From NCBI RefSeq assembly GCF_030758755.1, contig NZ_CP132387.1:2638660-2702659 (forward strand): a stretch of 64,000 bases of DNA, in the 5' to 3' direction. Position numbers and translations under genes: made by a program. The DNA is from Bartonella apihabitans. Lineage in GTDB: Bacteria; Pseudomonadota; Alphaproteobacteria; Rhizobiales; Rhizobiaceae. Positions 37,592 through 46,579 of the stretch are shown piece after piece (position 1 is the stretch's first letter; the number at the start of each line of letters is the position of its first letter). Under the pieces are notes generated by a model that saw only the letters and a list, made by a program, of their open reading frames with translations, was not told the origin of the DNA and searched no databases.

Positions 37592-39292
37592 ATGTCACAA
37601 TACAATCCCACAAAAGCGGATTTCGAAGCCCTTTTGGCTGAATCCCTCCAGACCAATGATCTCGTCGAGGGTTCGGTTGTTAAAGGCCGCATCATTGCAA
37701 TTGAAAAAGATATGGCAATCATTGATGCCGGTCTTAAAGTAGAAGGCCGTGTTCCGTTAAAGGAATTCGGTGCCAAGGGTAAAGACGGTTCGCTCAAACC
37801 CGGCGATGAAGTCGAGGTTTATGTCGAGCGTATCGAAAACGCTATGGGTGAAGCTGTTCTTTCACGCGAAAAAGCCCGCCGTGAAGAGAGCTGGGTTCGT
37901 CTGGAAGAAAAATTCAACGCCGGTGAACGCGTTGAAGGCGTTATCTTCAGTCAGGTCAAAGGTGGTTTCACGGTTGATCTTGATGGAGCAGTTGCTTTCT
38001 TGCCGCGCAGTCAGGTCGATATTCGTCCGATTCGCGATGTAACGCCGTTGATGCACAACCCGCAGCCTTTTGAAATTTTGAAAATGGACCGTCGTCGTGG
38101 CAATATTGTTGTATCACGCCGTACAGTTCTTGAAGAAAGCCGCGCCGAACAGCGTTCTGAAATCGTACAGAACCTTGAAGAAGGTCAGGTTGTTGAAGGT
38201 GTCGTCAAGAACATCACCGATTACGGTGCATTCGTCGATCTCGGCGGTATTGATGGCCTCTTGCACGTTACCGATATGGCATGGCGTCGTGTCAACCATC
38301 CGTCTGAAATCCTGTCGATCGGCCAGACTGTAAAAGTACAGATCATCCGTATCAATCAGGATACACATCGTATTTCCCTGGGCATGAAACAGCTTGAAAG
38401 CGACCCGTGGGAAGGCATCAGCGAGAAATATCCGGTTGGCAAGAAGATCAAGGGCACTGTTACCAACATTACCGATTATGGTGCTTTTGTCGAAATCGAG
38501 CCGGGTATCGAAGGCCTTATCCACGTTTCCGAAATGAGCTGAACCAAGAAGAATGTTCACCCCGGAAAGATTCTTTCGACATCTCAGGAAGTCGAAGTTG
38601 TTGTTCTGGAAGTGGATCCGGCAAAACGCCGCATTTCTTTGGGTCTCAAGCAGACATTCGAAAACCCGTGGACAGCTTTTGCCAACAAATTCCCTGTTGG
38701 TTCTGTTGTTGAAGGTGAAGTCAAGAACAAAACCGAATTCGGCCTCTTCATTGGTCTTGAAGGCGATGTTGACGGTATGGTTCACCTCTCCGATCTCGAC
38801 TGGAACCGTCCTGGCGAGCAGGTTATCGAAGAATACAACAAGGGAGATGTCGTCAAGGCTGTTGTTCTTGATGTTGATGTCGACAAAGAACGTATTTCAC
38901 TCGGTATCAAGCAGCTTTCCGGCGACAAGGTCGGTGAAGCTGTTGCTTCTGGTGAATTGCGCAAAGGTGCTGTTGTAACTTGCGAAGTGACTGCAATCCA
39001 CGACAATGGCATTGATGTAAAACTGGTCGACCATGATCTCGAAACAACAATCCGTCGTTCGGATCTGTCGCTTGATCGTGACGAACAACGTCCGGAACGC
39101 TTCACCGTCGGCCAGAAGGTTGATGCACGCGTTACCGCATTCGACAAAAAGACCCGCAAAATCACAGTTTCAATCAAGGCTTTGGAAATTGCCGAAGAAA
39201 AAGAAGCTGTTGCACAATATGGTTCATCGGATGCCGGTGCTTCACTCGGTGACATTCTGGGTGCCGCATTGAAGAAGCAGGAACAGGAGTAA
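37592..39292 (+). pseudogene. rpsA: 30S ribosomal protein S1 with an in-frame TGA
   Basis: From the ATG at 37592, preceded by CAGGAG at 37581-37586, the frame encodes S1 of 566 residues with six OB-fold S1 repeats (for example VEGVVKNITDYGAFVDLGG and IKGTVTNITDYGAFVEIEP). It is interrupted once: in the conserved HVSEMSWTKKN segment the Trp codon is TGA at 38540-38542. The same frame then continues perfectly (TKKNVHPGKILS) to 39292. S1 binds mRNA to the 30S subunit and is normally essential in Gram-negative bacteria, so a real stop here would be lethal unless read through. Trp is TGG in neighbouring genes, so UGA recoding is unlikely. A sequence error is the simplest reading. Confidence 0.93.
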
Positions 39293-39345
39293 TCCTTTCA
39301 GTCCTGTTATCGCAGGTGACTGCGATGGTTTTTAGAAAAATCAGG

Positions 39346-39373
39346 AAACCCGCCTTTTGAGGCGGGTTTTTTT
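39346..39373 (+). terminator. Intrinsic terminator of rpsA
   Basis: AAACCCGCC at 39346-39354 pairs with GGCGGGTTT at 39361-39369 around a 6-base loop and runs into seven T's. It lies 53 bases after the rpsA stop. Confidence 0.92.
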
Positions 39374-39907
39374 ATGAGAGATAGCTTTTTGACATTTTTA
39401 TTGAACAGCGGTTTTTCATTTATAAAGCCTTAAAACCGCGTTATTGCCGCTTGATCAACAGAACCGGTAAAGCACGTAGAATTAAGAATTTGCAAAAGAA
39501 AATCTTTGCAAAAATCCCAAGTTAAAAAAGCGGCTATCAGCTTATTTTTCAGCGACGAGAATGGGGAGGTTTCTTCCGCTTTTGAAAAAAATCGGGCAAG
39601 TACTTCTTGCCAATAATCACCTCATCTTATTGGTCACTGGAATTGGAACCATGTAATCGGTTTGACAAGCTGGCGGTGGTTATCCTGTGTATTTTATAAA
39701 AGCAAAGGGACATGGATTTTTTATGCTTTGAAAAATCAATGAAGTTCCGCTTTGCAATCGATCAGCCGAAACCGCGCTTCGGTTCGCTTTTAAAATATTT
39801 TGTTTTAAAAATTAAATGACAAAAGATGGAAGCATTGGTTGATTTGTTTATCTTTGGCGAACCACGTCATTCTTTTGTAAATATTAGGAGAGGGGATAGG
39901 GAAGGAC
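39374..39907. other. Gene-free convergent spacer between rpsA and secB
   Basis: About 530 bases, AT-rich, flanked by two terminators facing each other. No coding frame, tRNA or clear repeat was recognised. It could host a small RNA, but nothing in it supports one. Confidence 0.5.
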
Positions 39908-39937
39908 CAAAAAAATTCCCGCGAATTTCGCGGGAAT
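39908..39937 (-). terminator. Intrinsic terminator of secB
   Basis: ATTCCCGCGAA at 39915-39925 is complementary to TTCGCGGGAAT at 39927-39937. On the minus strand the stem is followed by seven T's (A's at 39909-39915). It lies 30 bases beyond the secB stop. Confidence 0.88.
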
Positions 39938-39966
39938 AATGGAATAATCGAAGAATCTTTAAATTC

Positions 39967-40447
39967 TTACGAAGGATTGGACTTTTGTGCTTTTGCCTGT
40001 TCTTCGGCAATGCGCTTCTGGAACAGTCCTGCAAAGTCGATCGGGTCGATCATCAAAGGAGGGAAGCCGCCATTCCGTGTTGCGTCGGCAACAATCTGGC
40101 GTGCGAAAGGAAAGAGCAAACGCGGACATTCAATGAAAACCAACGGCATGATGTGTTCTTGCGGAATGTTTTTAACACGGAAGACACCACCATAAACGAG
40201 TTCGACATTGAAGAGCATATCCTTGCCTTCACCGGCTTTGGCGGTAAGCGAAAGGACAACATCATAGTTGCCATCTTCCATGGGATTGGCATTGACGTTG
40301 ATTCCGATATTGATTTCTGGAGCTTTGTCTCTTGGTCGTAATGCCTGTGGAGCATTCGGGCTTTCAAACGAAAAGTCTTTCAGATATTGGGTGACGAACC
40401 GTAAATACGGGAGCTTCGCCATTTTTATTTGCATCGCCTTCGGCCAT
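39967..40447 (-). pseudogene. secB: Protein-export chaperone SecB, one-base frameshift near the start
   Basis: The body from [16 protein letters not shown] to the lysine-rich end is a typical SecB, with [29 protein letters not shown] and [13 protein letters not shown]. The expected start is the ATG at 40447 ([17 protein letters not shown]), which has a perfect ribosome site AGAAGG seven bases upstream. That frame leaves the SecB body around 40389-40399, where removing one base joins V-F-T-V to the downstream Q-Y-L-K-D and gives 159 residues. An internal ATG at 40434 in the body frame has no ribosome site and gives a foreign N-terminus. SecB holds preproteins unfolded for SecA. It diverges, with fxsA, from the Tim44-like gene. 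Confidence 0.9.
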
Positions 40448-40571
40448 AATGAAAACCTTCTATGATTAGCGCCAAAACGCGCCTTGTGTGGTTGGAGATA
40501 ATATGGGCTAGCATGTCACGCGCATTGTTGCAACAAAGCGGGCGAGCCTTTCACCATTTTTCGCTTCATGA

Positions 40572-41096
40572 TCAATTTAAACGCTTGTTGTCGTCATCTT
40601 TTCGCCATGGCGAGTGTTCCGGGTCGGACGAATGATAATCCTCGGCATCAAGATCAATCGTTTGCGAATGGCTGTTTTCGTAATTGTTCTTTGTAAAACC
40701 GGCTGAAAAACTGGTGCGGACGGTCATTCTTTTCGACAGCCATTTCCATAAAAGATCGCGTATTTGCGGGATAAAAAGCAAAAGACCGATAATATCGGTT
40801 ACAAAACCCGGAATGATCAACAGGATAGCGGCTATAATAAGCAATGCACCGTGGGCAAGTTCACGGTCAGGCATATGACCGGCAGCAAGCTCGCTTTGCA
40901 TTTTTGTGAGAAGCGTAATTCCCTGAACGCGCAAAAGAACAAATCCCGCAACCATTGATAAAATGATAAGACCTAAAGTTGCGAGAACGCCGATCTGTTT
41001 TCCGACAATGATGAAACCGGCAATCTCGATAAAAATTGCGATGAGCAAAATCACACCGGCAATATTGGGTGTGTTACGGTAGATATTTCCCACCAA
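40572..41096 (-). CDS. fxsA: FxsA family membrane protein
   Basis: A 174-residue inner-membrane protein with about three to four hydrophobic helices (ILLIAIFIEIAGFIIVG, LGLIILSMVAGFVLL, and the conserved LLIIPGFVTDIIGLLLFIPQIR) and a polar, acidic C-terminal tail. E. coli FxsA reduces exclusion of phage T7 by the F plasmid PifA protein; its normal role is not known. The start may be TTG at 41096 or GTG at 41093; both lie just after an AAGGA ribosome site. The gene lies upstream of secB on the same strand and diverges from the Tim44-like gene, a conserved rhizobial order. Confidence 0.88.
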   Translation of the reverse strand: MVGNIYRNTPNIAGVILLIAIFIEIAGFIIVGKQIGVLATLGLIILSMVAGFVLLRVQGITLLTKMQSELAAGHMPDRELAHGALLIIAAILLIIPGFVTDIIGLLLFIPQIRDLLWKWLSKRMTVRTSFSAGFTKNNYENSHSQTIDLDAEDYHSSDPEHSPWRKDDDNKRLN

Positions 41097-41278
41097 CGCT
41101 ATCCTTTCGACGGTTTTTTTATGAGTTTAATATGCGCTATAGTACAATTCCTTCTTTAAATAGGGATTAAAAAGCCATATTTGAATGATGGCTTTTGCTG
41201 TTCTATATGTTTATGTCAATGATTATTGCCACACTCTTGGTCGTGGTGCCCCTTTAATTTTGGAGATTGGCCGCAAAG

Positions 41279-41968
41279 ATGGATTTCGACATTGTACTGG
41301 TTATTGCCCTGGTTATTGCCGTAGTGGTGTTTTTGCAGCTACGCAGTGTGTTGGGAAAACGTACGGGCTTTGAACGGCCACCTTTCGACCCTTATTCACG
41401 CCAGCCGGAAAAAGCGGAAGAAAAGGAAACCGATACGGTTGTCGCATTGCCGAAACCGGAAGCAAAAGCAGCCGACGATTTTTCCGATATTGATAAAATC
41501 GCACCTCAAGACAGTGACCTGAATAATGGCTTGCGCGCTATCCGCAAAGAAGATGCAACATTTTCGCCCAATTCATTTCTGGATGGTGCAAGAGTCGCAT
41601 ATGAAATGGTTGTAACAGCCTTTGCAAAAGCGGATAAAAACACCTTGAAATCGCTTTTATCCGATGATGTCTTTGCCGGATTTTCTTCTGCCATTGATGA
41701 GCGTGATAAAAAAGGTGAAACTGTCAAATTTACATTTGTCGGCATTGATAAAATAGAAATTATCGATGCGTCGTGTGAGGCAGATATTGCGCAACTGACA
41801 ATCAGGGTCGAGAGCGAGATTATCTCGGCAACTTACGATGATAGCCAGAAACTTGTCGATGGTGACCCGCAAACAATAGCTGAAATCAAGGATATCTGGA
41901 CGTTTGCACGCAATGTCAAATCGCGCGATCCGAACTGGAAAATTATCGGCACAGAAGATGGTGAGTAA
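41279..41968 (+). CDS. Tim44/TimA family membrane-anchored protein
   Basis: A 229-residue protein from the ATG at 41279 (MDFDIVLVIALVIA), with an N-terminal transmembrane anchor at residues 4-20 and then a charged low-complexity region. The C-terminal half is a Tim44-like domain (YEMVVTAFAKADKNTLKSLLSDDVF ... DIWTFARNVKSRDPNWKIIGT). This is the bacterial relative of the mitochondrial import motor adaptor Tim44; Caulobacter TimA is inner-membrane bound. Its role in bacteria is not settled. It diverges from fxsA-secB, which hints at protein translocation or envelope quality control. A TTG at 41267 is a possible alternative start but lies too close to GGAG. Confidence 0.88.
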   Translation: MDFDIVLVIALVIAVVVFLQLRSVLGKRTGFERPPFDPYSRQPEKAEEKETDTVVALPKPEAKAADDFSDIDKIAPQDSDLNNGLRAIRKEDATFSPNSFLDGARVAYEMVVTAFAKADKNTLKSLLSDDVFAGFSSAIDERDKKGETVKFTFVGIDKIEIIDASCEADIAQLTIRVESEIISATYDDSQKLVDGDPQTIAEIKDIWTFARNVKSRDPNWKIIGTEDGE

Positions 41969-42026
41969 TTTTCTTTAGAAACGCTAGGTTCAGCCGATCA
42001 CATCGGGCGTATAACTTGAAGGTTGA

Positions 42027-42590
42027 ATGACCATGGCTCGTGATAATAATCGGGATGAGTTCTATCGGCTGAAACTTGAAGACCGTATTTTATGGGATAA
42101 AGTGAGAAATACTGCAATTCCCTTGGCAAAATCGGAGCGTTTCACTGTCGAGATCAAGGATATGCCGGCCGTTTTCTCGATGGAACTTTTACGGCAGACC
42201 AGACTGAACAATATAACCGATGATAAGAGTGATCGGAAAGAAGCTCTGCCGAAGCTTTTTCCTTTTGATAAACCGACTTATCGTAAAATATCGCGCGGAC
42301 GTGTTGATATCGAAGGACGTGTCGACCTCCACGGGCTCTATCGCGATGAAGCCTATTCGTTGCTCCTTAATTTTCTACAATCAGCCCGCCACCGTGGTTT
42401 ACGACATGTCCTTGTTATAACTGGTAAAGGGTTGTCGCAGGGGAGCGAAGGTGTTTTGCGGCAAGCCGTTCCCCATTGGCTGGAGACTGCACCTTTCCGC
42501 CAGATTATATCTTCCTTTGAAGATGCTCCGAGAAATCACGGTGGTAAAGGCGCGCTTTATGTGCGCTTGCGGCGGCAAGCAAAAAACTGA
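42027..42590 (+). CDS. Smr domain-containing protein
   Basis: A 187-residue protein. The N-terminal half (EDRILWDKVRNTAIPLAKSERF) is typical of alphaproteobacterial Smr proteins. The C-terminal half is the Smr domain with VDLHGLYRDEAYSLLLNFL, the HVLVITGKG motif and the closing GGKGALYVRLRR. Stand-alone Smr domains are nucleases or nucleic-acid-binding modules related to the MutS2 C-terminus. No membrane segment is seen. In many rhizobia an MltA lytic transglycosylase gene lies between the Tim44-like gene and this one. Here only 58 bases separate them, so mltA is absent at this locus. Confidence 0.9.
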   Translation: MTMARDNNRDEFYRLKLEDRILWDKVRNTAIPLAKSERFTVEIKDMPAVFSMELLRQTRLNNITDDKSDRKEALPKLFPFDKPTYRKISRGRVDIEGRVDLHGLYRDEAYSLLLNFLQSARHRGLRHVLVITGKGLSQGSEGVLRQAVPHWLETAPFRQIISSFEDAPRNHGGKGALYVRLRRQAKN

Positions 42591-42922
42591 TTTCATAAAA
42601 CTGTTCTGCCTGTTCTCTTGATCGTCAGGAACTATTTTTCGCCCCTCACAATTTCCTTGGTAGCCGATATGAATGACGTTCAAGCGAAGGCTGTGTTTTC
42701 AAAAACAGATAGGTTTGATTGGCTGATTAACTTATTAGAGCTTTGAAAAAAATAATCGTTTTCAATTTCTGGCAGCAAAGAGAAAATAACCGGAAAGCTT
42801 TTGAAACAGGCAGTATGAAACAAGATCTGCCGAAATTTGATCCTGCAAAAGTTACCAGATCGCTGAATGATCTAACAATGGAGATATCGCGAAAATAGCA
42901 AGGGGAACAGTGATAGAGGTCT
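42591..42922. other. Gene-free convergent spacer
   Basis: 332 bases between the convergent Smr and DUF1402 genes. No supported coding frame and no strong terminator hairpin were seen. Confidence 0.45.
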
Positions 42923-43888
42923 TTAAAACAGCTTTTCAAGATCATTGATTTTGCTGTTTACAAACCAGCCGTAATAATTTTCTTGCGGCAATTTGGGTTG
43001 TTCGCCATGTGCAACGGCTCGCTTGTTGTCTTCTGCCAATGCGCGCGCACGTGCTTCCGCACCACCGGTATTATAAAGTGTTGCCGTCAAACCCGGATTA
43101 TCTGAAATGTCAAAACCGGCAATCTGGCGGTAAGCGTCAATGGACTGGCGGATTGTTGCGGCAATATAGGGAATGGTCTGGTCGGGGTCCATAATGGTTT
43201 TATAGACTTGCCCGCCATTTTCCGCAGACAGCTTGGGCAAACCGGAAATCCGGTTAACGCGGTCGGACATCATTAAAGCTGTGAGCGGGTTAACCTGTCC
43301 CAGTCCGAAGGTCTGGCCGGCAAAAAACGGTTGGAAAAATACCGCACTAAAACGGTTATCGGGATATTTTTTCCCGTCAACCGTTTTGCCACGAAAATCC
43401 TTATTCCAGATATTTTCACGACATGTCCACAATCTATAGCTATCCGAGAGACCATTGCAGGAAGAAAATTGCGGGCGTTTAACAAAATCGGTTACGTCTT
43501 CACCGTTATAGGCAAATTGGACCCCCTGACTGAGATAGGACATGCCTTTCACATAATAGGTCTGCAAGCGGTCATAGACATCAACATTATAGGTGTGTTC
43601 GCCGATGATTGCTCCTGCGATATGAATAGGGTTGATGCCGTAATCTTTTGCGGTTGCGACAATGCGTGCCCTTAGTTTTGTGTCATTTTTCAGAAGATTA
43701 TAGATTTTCGTATATTTTGCAGCATAGCTTGTTGAAAGTTCACGTGTGCGTTTTGCCGACGCACCGGGAACCGGCGGCTGCACGGTATTACGATTACCGG
43801 GAGGAACGAGTGTTACAGCCTCTGCCTCAGTCAGCAATGATAAAATCAACGGGATAATCAAACACAGCTTCTTCATGAATTTTGGCAT
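42923..43888 (-). CDS. DUF1402 family secreted protein, lysozyme-like motifs
   Basis: A 321-residue protein with a signal peptide (MKKLCLIIPLILSLLTEAEA). The ribosome site AGGA before the ATG at 43888 supports the longer start. The family is uncharacterised. Two short motifs resemble lytic transglycosylases of the GH23/lysozyme fold: IIGEHTYN with Glu97 and GLGQVNPLTA at 195-204, the latter like the GLMQLMPxTA signature. Two cysteines in the middle (SSCNG, WTCRE) may form a disulfide. I infer a periplasmic peptidoglycan-active enzyme. The next gene downstream on this strand is far away; upstream on this strand lies the class A penicillin-binding protein, consistent with wall metabolism. Confidence 0.82.
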   Translation of the reverse strand: MPKFMKKLCLIIPLILSLLTEAEAVTLVPPGNRNTVQPPVPGASAKRTRELSTSYAAKYTKIYNLLKNDTKLRARIVATAKDYGINPIHIAGAIIGEHTYNVDVYDRLQTYYVKGMSYLSQGVQFAYNGEDVTDFVKRPQFSSCNGLSDSYRLWTCRENIWNKDFRGKTVDGKKYPDNRFSAVFFQPFFAGQTFGLGQVNPLTALMMSDRVNRISGLPKLSAENGGQVYKTIMDPDQTIPYIAATIRQSIDAYRQIAGFDISDNPGLTATLYNTGGAEARARALAEDNKRAVAHGEQPKLPQENYYGWFVNSKINDLEKLF

Positions 43889-44028
43889 GTGCTTATCCTA
43901 TCTAAGATTGCAAAGGTTTGTTCGTTAAAGGCTCAGTCGTTACAAGAACATTTTTATAGAGTCGATAGTAAATTGCTAGATATATCGGATATTTTTAGCG
44001 CGTTACGCACTACCGCCCACGTAAAAAG

Positions 44029-45981
44029 TCAAAAAATGAACGTTTTTTTTGTGGAGCAGGTTGTGCCTCGCTCACATCCGCAGGCGGGCGGGCTGCAATA
44101 ATCGTCATTGCTACCCGGTTCAGGTGGAGGCGCAGGATAAGGTGTTGTCGACGGTTGTTCACTCTCCGGCAAAATATCGTTGCCTCCGGGAACCGCATTT
44201 TGCAGGTTATAATTACCCGGAAGCGGCAAAACCGGCAAGGATTTTTCGGCAACTGTCATATAGGATTTCCATGCGCGCACGGGAAGTGAACCGCCGGAGA
44301 TTGTTTTCATCGGATGGCCATCGTCATTGCCGAACCATATGCCTGTGACATAATCTGTTGTATAGCCGATAAACCATGCGTCGCGAAAATCCTGACTTGT
44401 ACCGGTTTTTCCTGCAGCCGGACGGTCAATTGCGGCTTTTCGAGCTGTGCCGTTCTCGACAGTCTGTTCGAGCATCGCATTCATCATGCCGACAATATCC
44501 GATTCAACGACGCGATTGGCTGTAATTTCACCAAAATCATAAATGGTTTTACCGTTTGTATCTTCTACTTTCGAGATAAGTCGTAATTGCGGCTTATAAC
44601 CGCCATTGGCAAAAGGCACAAATGCGCCGGTCAATTCAAGCAGGCTCACTTCCGATGTACCAAGTGCGATAGAGGCATTGTCCGAAAGTGCCGAATGGAT
44701 GCCGAGACGGTGAGCCACTTCAATAACCTTGTCGGTACCGACCTCCATAATCAATTGGGCGGCAACAGAGTTCAGCGAATGGGATAAAGCGGTGGTCAAT
44801 GTGACTTCACCCATATATTTGCCGCCGTAATTTTTTGGCGTCCAGTTGCCAATTCTGACCGGTGCGTCGTTGCGGATAGTATTGGGAGTACGACCGGCTT
44901 CAAGTGCAGCAAGATAGACAAAGGGTTTGAAGGTTGAACCGGGTTGTCTTTTTGCGTCGGTCGCACGGTTGAACTGGCTTTGCGCGTAGTCGACACCGCC
45001 TACCATGGCACGGATTGCCCCGCTTTTATCAATGGATACAAGAGCACCTTGGCTCACGTCGCGTTTTTCTCCATTTTCGGAAATTTGTGTGCGGATTGCT
45101 TCTTCGGCAGCACTTTCGAGAGTCATATCAAGCGTGGTTTCAACCACAATATCCTTATCTGTCTCGCCGATGAGAAACGGTAATTGTTGAACAACCTGAT
45201 CGGCCACATAGTTTTCCGAGCCGGTCCAATAGGATTGAGCCCTTGCCATCGGTTCAGCTTCTGCCATAGCTACCTGAGCGTCACTCACCATGCCTTCTTC
45301 TTTCATGGCAGCAAGAACAAGTTTGGCACGGTCATTGGCAGCTTTGGGATCACGTGCAGGCGAAAGGCGCGAGGGTGCTTTTAACAATCCTGCCAGAGTT
45401 GCTGCTTCCATCAAATCAATATCTTTAGCAGATTTTCCGAAATATCGACGCGAGGCCGCTTCAACACCATAAGCACCTGAACCGAGATAAACACGGTTCA
45501 AATAGATTTCCAGAATTTGGTCTTTGGTATATTTATGCTCGAGCCAGAGCGCCAGCAATGCTTCCTGCACCTTTCTCTCCAATGTCCTGTCGGGAGAAAG
45601 AAACAGATTCTTTGCCAATTGTTGGGTAAGTGTCGAGCCACCCTGTTTGCTGCGGCTATGGATAATATTGGTTACCATTGCGCGCGCAATTCCGATCGGG
45701 TCAACGCCATAGTGGTCGTAAAAACGGCGGTCTTCAATTGCCACCACGGCCTTCGGTATCCACGGGCTCATTTCTTTCAATGAAAGTGCTTCGCCACCTG
45801 TTGTTCCGCGATTGGCTATCAGAAATCCGTTGCGATCAATAATGCGCACATTTGGTGGCCTTTGGGGGATATTCCATGTTGAAGCTTGCGGCATTTTAAG
45901 TGCGACATAGCCGACATAAGCTGCGACAGCTATAGCGCCCCATATAGCAAGAATGAAACACCATTTAATCAGACGGAACAT
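44029..45981 (-). CDS. Class A penicillin-binding protein (PBP1A-like transglycosylase/transpeptidase), both ends frameshifted
   Basis: The open frame encodes 650 residues with one transmembrane helix (WCFILAIWGAIAVAAYVGYVAL), a GT51 transglycosylase domain (EDRRFYDHYGVDP, QGGSTLTQQLAKN) and a penicillin-binding transpeptidase with SxxK serine in GSTFKPF, SLN (SHSLNSVAAQ) and KTG (AGKTGTSQDF). It polymerises and crosslinks peptidoglycan in the periplasm. Two indels seem to truncate it. The true start is probably the ATG at 46073 (MRLTDEDRALPPQEEP) after a GGAG site, joined by one missing base in the T6 run at 45992-45997. Near 44097 one extra base diverts the tail; the other frame ends in PAPQKKRSFFDFLRGR at 44010. 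Repaired length is 687 residues. Confidence 0.9.
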   Translation of the reverse strand: MFRLIKWCFILAIWGAIAVAAYVGYVALKMPQASTWNIPQRPPNVRIIDRNGFLIANRGTTGGEALSLKEMSPWIPKAVVAIEDRRFYDHYGVDPIGIARAMVTNIIHSRSKQGGSTLTQQLAKNLFLSPDRTLERKVQEALLALWLEHKYTKDQILEIYLNRVYLGSGAYGVEAASRRYFGKSAKDIDLMEAATLAGLLKAPSRLSPARDPKAANDRAKLVLAAMKEEGMVSDAQVAMAEAEPMARAQSYWTGSENYVADQVVQQLPFLIGETDKDIVVETTLDMTLESAAEEAIRTQISENGEKRDVSQGALVSIDKSGAIRAMVGGVDYAQSQFNRATDAKRQPGSTFKPFVYLAALEAGRTPNTIRNDAPVRIGNWTPKNYGGKYMGEVTLTTALSHSLNSVAAQLIMEVGTDKVIEVAHRLGIHSALSDNASIALGTSEVSLLELTGAFVPFANGGYKPQLRLISKVEDTNGKTIYDFGEITANRVVESDIVGMMNAMLEQTVENGTARKAAIDRPAAGKTGTSQDFRDAWFIGYTTDYVTGIWFGNDDGHPMKTISGGSLPVRAWKSYMTVAEKSLPVLPLPGNYNLQNAVPGGNDILPESEQPSTTPYPAPPPEPGSNDDYCSPPACGCERGTTCSTKKTFIF

Positions 45982-46073
45982 AGCCCCATGCTTTTTTCGT
46001 TTTTCCCGCGACTTGCCCCTTTTCGCGGCTCTTCTTGCGGCGGCAATGCCCGGTCTTCATCGGTCAAGCGCAT

Positions 46074-46535
46074 ATCAGAACCGCTCCGATTTGTTCAAGA
46101 CTAGCATTTTTATTGAATATTGCCGACATGGAAAGACTTTTAAAAATTTTCGAGAACCTGCGCGTTAAACCGGAAACCGGATTGAACATTTCGCTGTTTT
46201 GCTAGCATAGCAGAATGATTCCGGCAATTTTAAGTAAGATCGATTGCACTATCCAATCATTTCAAAAGCTTCAAGCACTTCCTCACTATTATTTATGACC
46301 TGTTATATTTTTCTCTCAAGAGAAGCGAAATATCGCGCTAGCAGAGATTTCCGCAATTTAACAAACCGGTTTCCATATGGGTGTGGTTTGATTTCCTTTG
46401 GAGGGTATCATTTTTCTCTAAAATTGTTTTTATCGAAAAGTCCGGCAATAGATCAGCTCCCGATTTCCGATAAATACGATAAATCAGCTCCAAGGGATTG
46501 TCCGGTTTTATTTGAGAAATGAGGTTTAATATGGC
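46074..46535. other. Gene-free upstream region of the penicillin-binding protein gene
   Basis: About 460 bases between the inferred start of the penicillin-binding protein at 46073 and the hairpin after hslO. It is AT-rich and should hold the promoter. No coding frame is supported. Confidence 0.45.
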
Positions 46536-46573
46536 AATGCAGCCGAATGGCGGTTTAGCCAATCGGCTGCATT
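46536..46573 (-). terminator. Hairpin downstream of hslO
   Basis: AATGCAGCCGA at 46536-46546 pairs perfectly with TCGGCTGCATT at 46563-46573 across a 16-base loop, seven bases after the hslO stop. There is no clean T run, so termination strength is uncertain. Confidence 0.6.
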
Positions 46574-46579
46574 GAATTT

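Noticed and set aside
38540..38542. Genome-wide reassignment of UGA to Trp
   Set aside because: Trp is encoded by TGG in many genes here (for example the MWWN segment of gyrB), and other genes use TGA as a normal stop (for example at 609-611).
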